Part shown: piece by piece, positions 12,690 through 26,200 of the stretch | Numbering within the stretch: the stretch's first letter is position 1 | How the letters are laid out: each line of letters starts with the position of its first letter | NCBI GenBank assembly: GCA_951812925.1 | Contig: OX638372.1 | Location: 39,864,245 to 39,928,244 of the forward strand | DNA from: Calliopum simillimum | Lineage: Eukaryota; Arthropoda; Insecta; Diptera; Lauxaniidae | Reading direction: 5' to 3' | Length of the DNA stretch: 64,000 nucleotides | Program-made: the position numbers and the translations under genes | The notes under the pieces: model-generated | Told to the model about the DNA's origin: nothing | The model's input: the letters and a program-made list of their open reading frames with translations, nothing else | The model's database searches: none

Positions 12690-13625
12690 ATCCAAGAGGA
12701 AAAATTTCTAGCGCTTCTGATCCAAGCACTTCAAAAGTGCTTGTCTCCATAGAAATTTAGAAGCACTTTCACAATCATTTTTTATAAGGCTGCAGTAAGA
12801 ACAACGTGGGTTCGAACCCAGCCCGGGTGATTTTGTTTTTTATTTTCTTTTTGCTTTATTGTTTTTTTATTATAATATTTTTTATTCAACATCATTTATT
12901 TCACTTTTCTATTTTCCTTTCTCTTATGAATATATTTTTGTTTAACCGAATTGAAATTGATTACATAATAATTCCATGTAAGGCTGCACTCCGGGTGATT
13001 TTTTTCCTTTTTTTTGCTTAATTTTCTTTTTTTATTAAAATATTTTTTCTTCAACCTTTTTTATTTCACTTTTCTATTTTCCTTTCTCTTATTTATTAAC
13101 TTTTGTTTAATTGGATTGAAACTGATTACACAATGATTCCATGTAAGGCTGTAGTGAGAACAACATGGGTTCGAACCACAATGATTCTATGTAATGATTC
13201 TATGTAAGGCTGTAGGAGCATTCGAGTATCGAATTCTGTTTGGACAACATTTGCTTAATATACAAATTTATTACCTCTTCATATCATCGGGCATTGGTGG
13301 AGCGGTCTAAAGAGTTAGCAAATGTAATTAAGTAAAAAAATCTGTTTTCTATCTATCAGACGGATGGTCGTGGATTCAAATCCTGGTGCGGCCAGTTTTT
13401 ATTGTTTTTTTTTTTAATTTTATTAAAAAAACGCTTACCGTAGCATAACAAAGAAGCGCTTCAAAAGGACTTTTACAGTAAGGCTGCGTTAAGCTTTTTC
13501 TCGCTTTCATCCTATGACATGCAATGTTAAAAAGAAAGAATAGTTCTTACGGAGCGGAAGCGCTTATTTGTGAAAAATATGCACTTCAGAAGTGTTTTAA
13601 AAGCACTTCTTTTCCCCTTGGGCAG
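12690..13625. repeat. Degenerate tandem repeat with tRNA-like T-arm (SINE-like)
   Basis: TAAGGCTG(C/T)A recurs near 12786, 12978, 13145, 13206 and 13480, each followed by T-rich sequence with a shared TTCACTTTTCTATTTTCC block. Two units carry GGGTTCGAACC, a tRNA T-loop / Pol III B-box match (12809-12822 and 13168-13179). GAAGC(G/A)CTT/AAGTGC motifs flank the array. A tRNA-derived SINE that became tandem is the simplest reading. Confidence 0.55.
13291..13397 (+). other. tRNA-like fragment (SINE head or tRNA pseudogene)
   Basis: TGGTGGAGCGGTCTAAAG resembles a Leu/Ser-type D-arm and A box, and GGATTCAAATCC resembles a B box / T-arm. About 50 bp of unrelated A/T-rich sequence separates them. The putative acceptor ends pair poorly, so a functional tRNA is unlikely. 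Confidence 0.35.
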
Positions 13626-14005
13626 TTACACACACACAGCCACTTGCACTCACACAATTTCATAAATTTAATTATGCACGTCTGTTCAAGTTCTGCTCCT
13701 ACTCAGTCATACCGAAATAGAGAGAATTGCCGCCGCAGGAATGCGTTCGCATGATTCACGTGCTGCTGCAGCAAAACTTTTTCTTTTTACTGCCCTCAGG
13801 TTTCGCCTTTGCCTTTTTATTACATAGCGCCACAGCATTACAGCTTTGCTACTTATCCTCGAGCGTTGTGCTTTAGTTATGCAATAACGTTATTATGACA
13901 CAATTTCAGCACCTCCCTATCGCCATGAATTTCAATTCATTTTGTTCTTTTGCTTTTAATATATTTTACTTAAACTTTTTTTTAAAATTTAATGTTGTTC
14001 GTCCT

Positions 14006-14245
14006 TTAACAGAAGCTTATTGGACGTACTGCCATTAGTATACGCGCCACATTATCACGCAACACTGGATCCATGGTGCTTTGCTTCTCTAGGCTACTTG
14101 GTAGCGCATGCACTTTCATAAGTTGATAGAGATCCGGATAGTATTCCATGCCTGCAATGCCGGCCGAATTGAAACTGGCTGATACCTCGGTACATTCGAT
14201 TATAGCGGTTTTCAGTGGTGTCACCAACAAGGTTGAATGATAGGG
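14006..14245 (-). CDS. DNAI7: DNAI7 exon 14 (terminal)
   Basis: Residues 1113-1191 and the TAA stop. The C terminus NVARILMAVRPISFC corresponds to the family's final NSVCHMLLSTRLLSYS-type segment. Acceptor CACTACAG. I did not find an unambiguous poly(A) signal close downstream. Confidence 0.88.
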   Translation of the reverse strand, partial: PYHSTLLVTPLKTAIIECTEVSASFNSAGIAGMEYYPDLYQLMKVHALPSSLEKQSTMDPVLRDNVARILMAVRPISFC

Positions 14246-17200
14246 CTGTAGTGGGATATAAGATTGTACATATGTATTAGTAATTCAAATAAGTAGTTCT
14301 TTTGACATATGCGCAAATTTAGCAGTTTTGTTGCCACATATTCTGTAGTTTTATGTAGGATGTTTCACAGAGTGTGTAGCTACTATTTGCCCATATTTAT
14401 CAATTAATGAAAAAATTAAACGTAAATTGTAATCCGTAGCAATTTCAATTGCCAACACTCTGCCAAAAAAACACACCACAATCAAATGTGTTGCTTTTGG
14501 CACTTGGCCTGTAACCATCTACATACCACTTTTTTGCCCTCAATCAATTCTCTAATTAATAAAACCGCTGTACGACTTCCGGCTAATAAATTCCAACGTG
14601 ACCAGCTGAAATTGTGCGATAATGCCAATGTTGACATACACGCATACAAATGCATTTCCATTATGTAATTCTTCTCGCATGACCCCTCCGTATAACAGAA
14701 AGCATCATCCTCAGGGAAAATGTCCACCGCCGATGAAACGAGTATCGATTTCATATCAGCGAGTGACAGCGTTTTGCCAATCATTTCGTTAATGGCATCA
14801 GTGGAACCACCTTGAAAGCTGTTCATGCAATAACCAGCGGATGTGATGGTGATATCGAGGCTTATAATGGACGCTGTAAAACTAAAGAGGATTGTGCCGG
14901 GACTGTAAAAGCAAAGATAAAGCGAATGATGAAAATTAAATTATGTGTTTTCAATGTGTGCACAGTGTTAAGTTAAGTACTCTGTCTGTCAGAGTCTCCA
15001 CGGTTCTTATGTAAGCGCTGGTCGTTAAATAGCAAAAAGCCTCTAATGAATTGACTTAAAGTTTAGTTTCATTTATATTTTTCAGTCGAAAAACCTTAAT
15101 CTGAGTCAGTAAATTTTTACCTGTTAACACATGAATGTTTAATAATAATGCTTCAGTTTTTTAATCTGTGATTATATTTTATGAATAAAAGAGTGTTTTC
15201 ATCAATAAGTCCATCAGTCATAATAATGATCTGAATGGGTTTCATCGTCAGTTCCTTTCTTTTTTAAGAGTCGCCTATCCGTATTTCATGTTGCTTGTGT
15301 TGTACTATGTGAACCTAAAGATCCTTAATCCAATCCTGCTTCCCTTTTTCAGAATGTACACACACTTTTCTCTAATTAAAAGATACCCTCAAAGCGAGTT
15401 CACTGTTTAGTACTTGGGACCTGCTGAAACACTTTGAACAATCATCTATTTCCACTGAGAAAACTATGATAACAGAAATCAGAAGAAAAAAGAAAACTTT
15501 CTTTGAAATACGCAGGAAATTTAACTTTTCGTTTTTCTACGGCTCCGCCTCTGAATGCCGAAATAATATTCGTTTGAACTTAAATTCCTCCCAAGCACAA
15601 CATATTTTTGCATTGCGCTCACTAAGGGTATCTTTGTAATTATTCGAATATTTACTCGTGCTTAGGCAGATAGATACGTAGGCTGCTATATATATTTCTG
15701 GCCTATGCAACAGTAATGTCTATAGCACCAACTGGCAACACCATAATAAAGTTTGACATTTCTTAGCATAAACGTACTCACAACGTTTTGACGTACAACC
15801 ATCATTTGTGTTGCTTACAGTGACTTGGAAAAATCAATTTGGCAAAAAAATGGAATTAAATAAATCGTGAACATTTAAGTGCGATCATTTTTCACAACTT
15901 TCGACGTGGAATATCAAGACAAGAGTGCATCAATGAACTTAGATCTTTGTATGGCGATGAAGCACCATCCTATAGAACTGTGAAAAACTGGTTTAATGAA
16001 TTCAATCGTGGCCGACGCTCGCTCAAAGACGAATTCCGTGTATGTCATTCAAAAATGGCCGTTGTGCCAGAGAACATTGATGCTGTGCGTGAACTGATAA
16101 TGCCAGATCGTCATGTGACATACCGTGAGATAGAGGCATCTTTGGGCATTAGTTTCATTTCAATACATTTGATTTTGCATGAACACTTAGTTGTAAAAAA
16201 CGTTTGTTCTCGTTGGAAACCCCATAATTTATCAATCGCTTAAATTACACAGGACCACAAAAAAAAAGTCCTGTAGCAGAAAGTTGAGGTACCATACGAT
16301 ATGGTTTTCAACGTGTTAAAAACGAATCCGAGGTCAAAACTTAGCCATCACCCTCAGATTTTGAGATATCCTTGCTTAAATTTGCAGAAAACGCTGTTTT
16401 CAGCCTTATGGTGCAGTTCCAGGAAATGTGGTAGTTCCATTTTTTCAATGACATTGAATAGCCACAATCTTCCTTATAAAACTATGCCTTCAAATTTTTC
16501 CGATTGGACTCTTACTTTCAGAGTTATCTACCTTTGAAGTAAAGGGTTATCATTTTTATATGTTAAATTAATTTTACGCTACAAATATAATGCAGTGCTT
16601 TGTATGGGGGTTGAGATACGTTTACTTCAAACGTTGATATCTCGGAAAGCAAAAGTGCAATCGAAAAAATTAGAGTGTTTGTTTTATAAGAAAGATTATG
16701 GCTATTCGATTCCATTGAAAATATGGAACTACATCTTTTTCTGGAACTGCACCATAAGCCTGAAAACAGAGCTTCCTGCAACTTTAAGCAAGGATATCTC
16801 AAAATCTGAGGGTGATGGCTAAATTCTGACCTCGGATTCGTTTTTAGCACATTGAAAACTATACCGTATGTTACCTCAACTTTCTGCTACAGGACTTTTT
16901 TTTTTGTGGTCCTGTGTTATCAATGGAAAAATTAATTTTCTTAACTCACTGTAAACAAAAAAATAGCACTTGTACATCTAAACGTTGTATGTACGTTTAT
17001 GCTAAAAAATGTCAAACTTTCCAATGGAAATGTCAGATTGCACCTGGCAACACTAAGTGTTGCCTTGACCAGAAATATACTTATATAGCAGCCTGCGTAT
17101 TTGTGAACTTTTGACAAAACAACCTAAGTCGAGGTAAGACAATTCTCAAGCATTTTAATCCTTAATATAAAATTTAAATACGCTTCTATTGGTATTATAA

Positions 17201-20200
17201 CCATGTCTCTATGAATTCTTGTTCCAGAGATATAAGGGTATCCCATTTGAACTTAGCGCCATTCGTGCGGAGAAGTGTTATGAACCACAAGAAAAAAATA
17301 ATTTGACAGCTGACACTTTAAGATTAGTAAAAATGTATGGAAAAAGGAGATTCAAAGCTGCATCAACGAAATTGAACCAATCTCCTTGTTGCCAATTTCG
17401 AGTTAGGTTGTTTTGTCAAGAGTCCACAGATATGTACACAAGGTGGGCGGGAATCGGATGAACATCGAAAAATGTAAAATTACTGAAAATGTTCTGAACA
17501 ACTTTTCTGAGTTCCATTTTTCGAAATTCACACAACCAACGGAGTTATTGGAGTATGTCCATAAATGAACAAAAGTAATGTCATAAAATGAATTTGCTGA
17601 AATTTTATTAGAACAAAATAAAATTGGGCTCCGTTTCCACGACAAATTTACTTGATAGTGTGGAATTGATGGCATTGAGCTTAAAAAATGATATCGGTCA
17701 AATAACCGATTATTTTGGCACAAAATATGTGTGACATTGTGGATTTATTCCATCTTTCAAAAATAATTTATAAAATAATTCAGATTTTTTTTTTTTGCGA
17801 ATTTCGAAAAGTTGAATTAAGAAAAGTTATTCAGAATAGTCTCAGAGTTCTGATATTTTCCGTTGTCCTACCAATCCCCACCCACACTGTGTACTTGTAA
17901 CTCTAGGGAAAACTTGAAAAAAAAAATCCTGGCAGGAGAAGAGAGACAAAAATGAATAGATATAAAATGAAAGTGAAGGATAATAGTAAACAGATAAGAG
18001 GTGCATGATAAGAAATATGTAATTTTGTTTGAAAGAAAGAGACAAGCTAAGTATTTTACTACTTCTACTAGCCCAGAACCGAAGAGTAATTTGGAATTTA
18101 GAATGCAAACCAGCCGACTGAAGTACAGTAGTAACACTCAGTATCAATATTATATGCATCTATTTATTCGTTAAAAATGGACATGATCGGATCTGGAACC
18201 TCCCATTTAACCTTAAATCTGAAATATTAGTCCTACTTTTGCAAATATTTGTAAAGAACCTAAAAATAGCTACATTTGTTGACGCCAAACACCGGTAAAA
18301 CTCACCAAACGAGTCACTGCCAGAAAAGATGCTCCGCCCCACCGTGTGCTGCGTGCTGTCTCAGGCAAAAATCCAAATGCCAAAAAAACACTCCAAACGA
18401 TTTTGCTTTCTTTACAAGTTCATTTTTACGGCTTGACTTTTCTTTTAATTAGTTTAATCTATTATTTAAGTTTATTTCTAAGTTATTTTTTAGTTATTCA
18501 AGATGTGTAAAGTTCACCCGGAAAGTTTGCTGCTGCTTACTTCAAGTTAAAAATCGCAAGTGCCAGAACCAAAAATGACATGTCACGATCATGGTCGTTT
18601 GACATGTCGATATGGCAGTGCCACAAAATAAAGCCCCATTCACAATCGTATGTGGAAAGGGCATGATCCAATTATTGAAAGTCGCGTTGCAACCAAAGTG
18701 TCGCATGCAACCTTTTGACTGCAACGCGAACAACATTTAAAAAATTAAAATCTACTCAAAGCTCTTTATTCTACGCTAGTCCGATAACATAAACACAGCG
18801 CAATACGTCTGACATTTTAAAAACTTTCAAAAACCAATTGCAGTCGGAAGGACAGCATACACTTTTAAGGTGGAGGTCTACGCTTTAGACCGTACGCCAG
18901 AGAATGCGTACGTGAAGGCACATCCGGCAGTCACATTTGGAAACAGCACAACATGTGTTGCGTTCTTGAGCTGTTGAATTTAGTCGCGGAATTTAGTACC
19001 TTGGTGCCGAGATTTTAGATCTCATTGACCCATGTAATATTAAACCTGCAGCAGCGATGATATTTATAAATAGTCTAGAACTGTTAAGGAAAAAAAAGGC
19101 TGCACAACAAATTTTTTTTGGGTCGCAGCTCAATTTGCGGCCTTTAAAATGATAATAGTAAAAGCCAAAAGAAGTTTTTCTTTAAGAAATAAAAACAAAA
19201 CCACTACAAATTGCTTCTGTCATCAAAAATAAATTTCCATTTCTATTCCAATACGAGAAACTATTACTTCATAAACTTAAATGTTTTCCTAAAACTCGCA
19301 ATTATTCCTTTGCTCTGTAGATAGGCATATTCAGCACTATTCTATTCAATAAAATATAAATATATAAATTAAGTGCAAGAAAAAAAGCAAACACTAATCG
19401 AATCCAATAACAGATTTTCGGCTATGCTGTGACAAACGCCCGTACCCAATGCTCATTTTTGGTGCTTTACCTCAGTCAAGGATCATTAAATACAGATGTC
19501 AATATTAAAGACGGAATATGTACCTTTTCAAATCCGGCTTAATTTCCCATGTCTGATATGGCATGTTGCTGTAACGATTCAAAGCAAATCCAAAAATGCC
19601 TGCAAGAAATGTGAGCGAGATAACAGCAACGTTAAAAAGGAGAAAATAAACAAATAAAATAGAGAAAGATTTACGAAAAAGCATTTCAATGGCCCTATAC
19701 AGTTTTTTTTGCAACAAAAACAGAAAATGATAGAAATAAAAATAAAATACATAGACATATCAACAATACACATACACAATGTAGCATTTATGCTGGCATA
19801 TGCAGTACTCATAGATACGATATAATAGAATGTTTATTTGTGAATGCATAAATGTATGTATTTATGTATGTACCTAAACGTCCTGTTCGAAATTGTATCG
19901 AAAGCTTATCCTCATTGAATTTGGTGTCATGAACATCACGTGTACTCCATTTACCTTGGGTCAGAGCAGCCAAATTCAACGCTTTTAGTTTGCTGAATAG
20001 AAAGAGAAGGAAATATGAAAATATTTATATACTATACAATACTAGAGCAAACAAATACTAGTACATACAAAAAGGCATACAAACATGAAAAGAACTAAAA
20101 AAAATGTTGAAAGCGAAATAAATTCTATAGGTATTTATACAAGTTTGGCTGGAATCGGTAGAGCAACGGAAAAATATGACTCCTGAGGCTTTTCTTAACT

Positions 20201-23200
20201 ATTCGCAAAACCAACGGAAGATCGGGATATAACTTAGTGAAAATCAGTATTAGTTCGTATCCTGTAAATGGATTTTAGTAATATTGGTGTCATATGAGCA
20301 ATATTTTAATTGGCTACAAAATAAGTGCACAAAAGTTTTGACTCCGAGTCATGATTTTCAAATTATGGGGAATTTTCTAAAATTTTGACAAGGTTTTTTT
20401 ATTGAAAGCACTATTTTTCTAAAAAATGTCTTCTTAACTCGTAGTTTTAGTAACAAATTATGAAAGGCTGATTTATTTTCTTTCATTTGAACATTTTTTC
20501 CATAAGAAAACAAAAAAGTAAACCAAAGAAATTTTCTTGAAAAGCAAAACATTACAATAACATCGAAAATTTGTCATATCTCAAAAATCATGAATCGGAT
20601 TTCAAACTTTTGTACTTAAATTTGTAGCCAATTAGAATACCATTTATATGGTACCAATGTTATTAAAATCCATCATGCGATTCCGAACTTATAATGACTT
20701 TCCTATCGTATCGTATCGTATCGTATCGTATCGTATCGTATCGTATCGTATCGTATCGTATCGTATCGTATCGTATCGTATCGTATCGTATCGTATCGTA
20801 TCGTATCGTATCGTATCGTATCGTATCGTATCGTATCGTATCGTATCGTATCGCATCGCATCGCATCGCATCGCATCGCATCGTATCGTATCGTATCGTA
20901 TCGTATCGTATCGTATCTATCTAATCTCACAACTTCCTCAACAATATCATCAATGAGTTGAGTGACTGTATTTCATTGAATATTGTATGAGAATATAAAT
21001 TTAATACGCATTGTATACCATTTTTTTGGGCCATAAATCAAAACATTTTGTTTGGTTACTTTTTTGTTCTTTGTTTTGTTTACCAATCACAAACCAAATA
21101 CGGCAAAACCATTTCGCCACAGGAAATCACAATATTTGCAATTTTTTTTGTACCCCCATACTTTTGGTCCTTAAATTTGCAACAAAAAATGTAAATCCCT
21201 TGCAATGTAAACAATTTCATTGCTGATTCCGCTTGAATGCTGTCAATTAACAGTGTTGCCAATTCAATCAGACTCAATTTAAATTTTGCATAACTTTGTG
21301 TCTGTTTTTTTTTTTTTTCTGTTTTGACTACATTTCTAATTTCATTTTCTTTTATACTCCACATGGTTCTTTTTTAAAATATTTTTTCCTATTTAGCTGT
21401 CACTCACCCATCACTGGTGCTATCAACACCGCTGCTCTCGCTTTGACTTTGTTTACGTAAAAAATCCTGTATTCCAGCATTTAAGTTTGTAACACCGCGT
21501 CCCATCTCAATCGGTTCTTCCAATTCCGCGTCCCAATTGTAATCGCATTCATCGTATTCTGAGCTGCTAACTTCTTCTTCAACTTCCTCGGGCTTTTCCT
21601 CTGGTATCTCTGTTTGGCGTAAGAATGACAAACCAGACAGAAATGGAAATGCCATTGATGTTGCTGCCATATCGTTTATTGTTTGGGACTTATCTTCACC
21701 AACACCACCACTAGCACCGCTATCAGCAGCACCAGCATCGGTACCATTTTCTGCTCCTTGCTGCGATGTTGCCGATGTGGAGCGCGATGACGATAAATTT
21801 GTTGAAATCTCTTGAAGCGCCTCTTCTTGTTGCGGCAGCTGCAGCGCACAAAGACGATCCAGATCCTATGGATGGTTGGGTTGTCATTGTCATCGTTAAA
21901 GCACAAGGCGTTGTCAAGTAAGTTCAATTTTTATAGGTAGACATAAATGAAATGGAAATAATTTAATGTCATTAGAATTTGAGGTAGCATTTGGCAAAAA
22001 GAATATCAAGAAGAAGAATGTCGCCTCCTTTTATGACTATGAAATGGGAGTGCATATACTTTGGGGGAAATACTTATGTTCAAGGACGCGTGCAGGGTAT
22101 TTATCTATTAGAAGAGTATCAACTGTGTGTGTTATTGCAAGGCAGAAAGTGTTGGTGTTGTTGCTGTGACCTTCGATAGTTCAAATATGTACATAGCATT
22201 ATGAGCCTGAATCCTTATTGCATAATAAGTTTGCATACATTTGGAAATAAATAGAAGTATTCACTATTCCTGCATGTAGATTTTATGTCATTTTCATTGT
22301 GACAAGATAGGATTTTTGTTATGGATCGTTTTACAAAAGAACAACTTATTGAAATCGTCAAATTTTGGATCTTAAATTCTAAGTCAATTCCAAAAAATCC
22401 AAAATTCTAAAAAACCATCTTTTCGGACAAGGCTCATTTCCACCTCGGCGGCTATGTTAACAAGCCAAACTGCCGTATCTGGGGCTCGAAAAATCCACAA
22501 ATGAGAGTGGAGAACTCGATGCATCCACTGCTATTCAATTCCAAAAAATCCAAAATTCCAAAAAATCATCTTTTCGGACGAGGCTCATTTCCACCTCGGC
22601 GGCTATGTTAACAAGCAAAACTGCCGTATCTGGGGCTCGAAAAATCCACAAATGAGCGTGGAGAACTCGATGCATCCACTGCTATTCAATTCCAAAAAAT
22701 CCAAAATTCCAAAAAATCATCTTTTCGGACGAGGCTCATTTCCACCTCGGCGGCTATGTTAACAAGCGGAACTGCCTTATTTGGGGCTTGAAAAATCCAC
22801 AAGTGATTGGAAAAGGCCAATTCGTCCAGTTTGATGCGGTTTATGGGTTGGGCCATTTTTTTCGAAGATGAGAATGGAAACACCAAAAATGTCAACTCTA
22901 AGCGGTACCACAATATGTTGGAGGACTATTTTGTGCTGGCGGTTAAAGCTGAGGGTCTGGATGATATGTGGTTTGAACAGGATGGCGCTACATTACACAC
23001 AACTCACCTCTAATTGGACTTTTTGCGTGACAAATTCCCGAACCGTGTAATTTCACATCGCGGTGATGTAAATTCGCCGCCCAGATCATGCGATTTGACA
23101 CCGTAAGATTTTTTTCTGTAGAGTTATAAGAAGGATAAAGTCTATGTTAATGATCAAAAGTCGTTTTCAGACTTCAAAAGCAATATTACATCGGTGATTC

Positions 23201-26200
23201 GGGCCGTTCCGGAGACCAAACTGCAAAATGTCATCAAAAATATGGCCGAAAGTGTGAGATATCTACAGAATAGTCGCAGTGAATATATCCGCGAAATAAT
23301 TTTCCACACATTATCCTGTTGTGTGACCTTTCGAACGAAATAAAATATTTGGAAAAATTCTGAACTATTTGCGATTTATTCAAAATCAAAGAACCACATG
23401 GTGTGCCATCTCAGCGTGAATGAAGATATTGTGAGCATCGTGGAGAAATTTCCGCCTTAAAGCGGCAGATAGCATGTAAGCATTTGAAAAGTAGATTGGG
23501 AGCTCAGCTTTAATTCGATTATTGTTATACATTTCAGTAATAGAACTCTTAAAAATTAAAAACGATAGTTAAGAGTCTTATAAATATTTCCTTCAACTTA
23601 ATTTATATGTTAAACGGATTGCGGTTCTCTAAACTAAACAAAATTTATCACAATGACGTCTATTTACATCAAACGTTGTCATTATTATGACTCACCTCTA
23701 GTAATTGTGAAAACATATAACGCCTTTCTGTGCCCATTTCTGCTTTTCCCACAACATTTCTCTTCATGTCCTTTTCTTGTGCACGTATTTTGACAGCCTT
23801 TTTTGTTGTTGCTGTTAGATTACTGTCCTTGTCGTATTTTATTTGCTCCTGGCTGTCGCTTATGTTGCTATCGTATGGCGTCGGCGACATTTCAATAAAT
23901 TTAAGCGTCTTTTCAAAATTTATTTCTGCAAAAAATTCTCTTGGTTCATTGAGGTCAAGAAAATCTTCTGTTATTTTCTTAAGTCGAGCATCTGCTGCTG
24001 CTGCTTGCCCATTCTCTGGCAAAATTTTTACTTCACTCGGACGTGTAATGTTGACACTTTTATGTCGTGCCAGATACATAACGGTCGGTTGCTTCTTTGC
24101 TTTCTTCTTTCTCGCATCACCATTGAGTTCCATTCGCACACAAAAAGCATCTGGTAGTCGTGGTACTACAAAATCTTTCAACAATCCATGAATATCAATG
24201 CCACTTGGTATATCGAACATGTCAAAATCAGTTACTTCACGAACGGGTAGATTGGTTGGTTGCGTTTGAGTGTTGGATGATTTTTGTGAGCTACGCTTGC
24301 GAAACTTTGCCGGTGAACGTGGTGAACTTTTGAGTGGACTTAAATTGGTGAGTGTGGTTGCAGAACGTGGCGTCTGTGTAACTTCAGTAACGGTGCCATC
24401 AGTATCGATTGTTGGCACTTTAACTCCTTCTGATTGATCGGATTCTTGAGACTCCAAGCTTGTTTCCCAACGGCAAGCAATTGGTGGTTCAAACCAAATA
24501 ACCGAATCTGGTAGTCTATAAATGTTTTTGTGGGGTGGGGAAAATATAAAAATTATAAATTGCTGTCTTTTTAAGTGCAAGATAATACTTAACTGTAGTG
24601 TAACTAGCGCCAATTTGTCAAGTGCTGCCTCAATCATTCGCATTTCAGCTTCAATTTCCTCCGGTAAGCGACGTACACCTGGCTGCACTGGCGGCGGTGG
24701 CTTGTAAGTTTGAAAGAAATCCCTGCGCATAAGACAGTTCGGTGAAACAACTGCAATTTTTATTAGAAGTGTTATGAAAGAGTTTAAGATTTATTGTGAA
24801 AAGAAAGAAGAAAAATTGGCTCAGGAAGAGTCGACCATTTCTGGAAATTAATATTACACATAGTTGTTGAGCTAGATGTTGTAGACTTAGCATTAACTCG
24901 CAAAAGACTAAACTGATGTTTTTAACTACTAAAACCAAAATCCAGCGCTTAAGCTTTCGCCCACTAAAATGACAATAGTTTGAACCGTCCGATAAGGTCA
25001 AGTACTTATTTGAGGGTTTTGTTAGACTCTTTACTATATTGCAAGTCCAATGCCAAGTTATGAACTAAAGACGCTTATTTCCCAAAAAATGCACATATCA
25101 ATAGTCTTCCGAATAATCTAGCAGCCAGCATTAAGTAAGAAATATAACGTTCAAAAAATGGCTGGTATTAGTATCAAAGGAACTCTTAGAACGGATGCCT
25201 TAAACATGATGCTACATCTTCTTCCAATTGATATTCATATTAAAAATATCACATTACAAAGGATAAATCTCTTATTTCTTTTTAAACTAAGTAAGATTCC
25301 TTTATTTTTTTTTTAATATAGTGGTGAGTCTCCAAAAAATAAACCATTCAATTAATTAAAAATTAATTTTTTACTACGAAATTACATTTTGTCATTCTCC
25401 GTTCCATCACTCTCCGTTTAGTAACCCTGCACCTGGATTTTTGTTGTTGCTAGTTTTGCTTAAACCATTTGTTTAAAAAATAAAAATTTTGTCTTAAAAC
25501 TCTTAAAAGAATTTTTAAAAAATCCAATATAAACTGTCAGGGTTGCCACCTAGTTATTTTCGAAAATCCTATATAATTCTTACTTTTTTTGACTGAATTG
25601 AAATTTGTGGTTTCAGAAACGATCAGATAAACTTTTTAAGACTGTATCATAATTTTCAGGTTGCCACTCTGTTTTTTTTGTTAGTTTTGCTTAAACCAAA
25701 TTTGGTTTCGATGAGTTTTTAACGATTTAAGCGTCAATCAGTATTTAACGATTTAATCCATTATTTTTTAGTGTGTAATTATAATGGCGAATGTAAAAAA
25801 CAGGAAGATTTAAAATAAATTTTCGAAAGCAGCCATCTGGCAAACCTAAAAATTTGTGTTGGATTTTCTAAAGTTTATTTAAGCGTTTTTTGACTAAAAT
25901 TCTATTTAAGTTTTTTAAATATATTGTAAAAAGAAACTTAAAAACAAACATATGGCAGCCCTGAAAGTTTATGTACATTTTTTAAAAATGTTCCAGAAGT
26001 TCAGGCCATCATTATCTATAAATTCAAGTAATAAAAAAGTAAAAAAAATATGTGGGGACAAAACAGGCATATTTTGGTACATTTTTCGGTGATTTACCCT
26101 TATTTAGAGATGAACCTTTTTAACAATGTTTTAGTTCTCTGTTTGAATTTTCATCTTAAGAAATATAAAATAAAGGAAATTTAATATAAAACATTTGGCG

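Noticed and set aside
13291..13397. Functional tRNA gene with intron
   Set aside because: The acceptor ends do not pair well and the middle lacks a convincing anticodon arm, so I list it only as tRNA-like.
20648..20956. Long open frames with SYRIV/RYDTI repeats on both strands
   Set aside because: They are translations of the (TCGTA)n microsatellite, whose unit has no stop in several frames.
23730..24191. 153-codon frame on the plus strand
   Set aside because: Antisense shadow of DNAI7 exon 9, which has homology and splice support.
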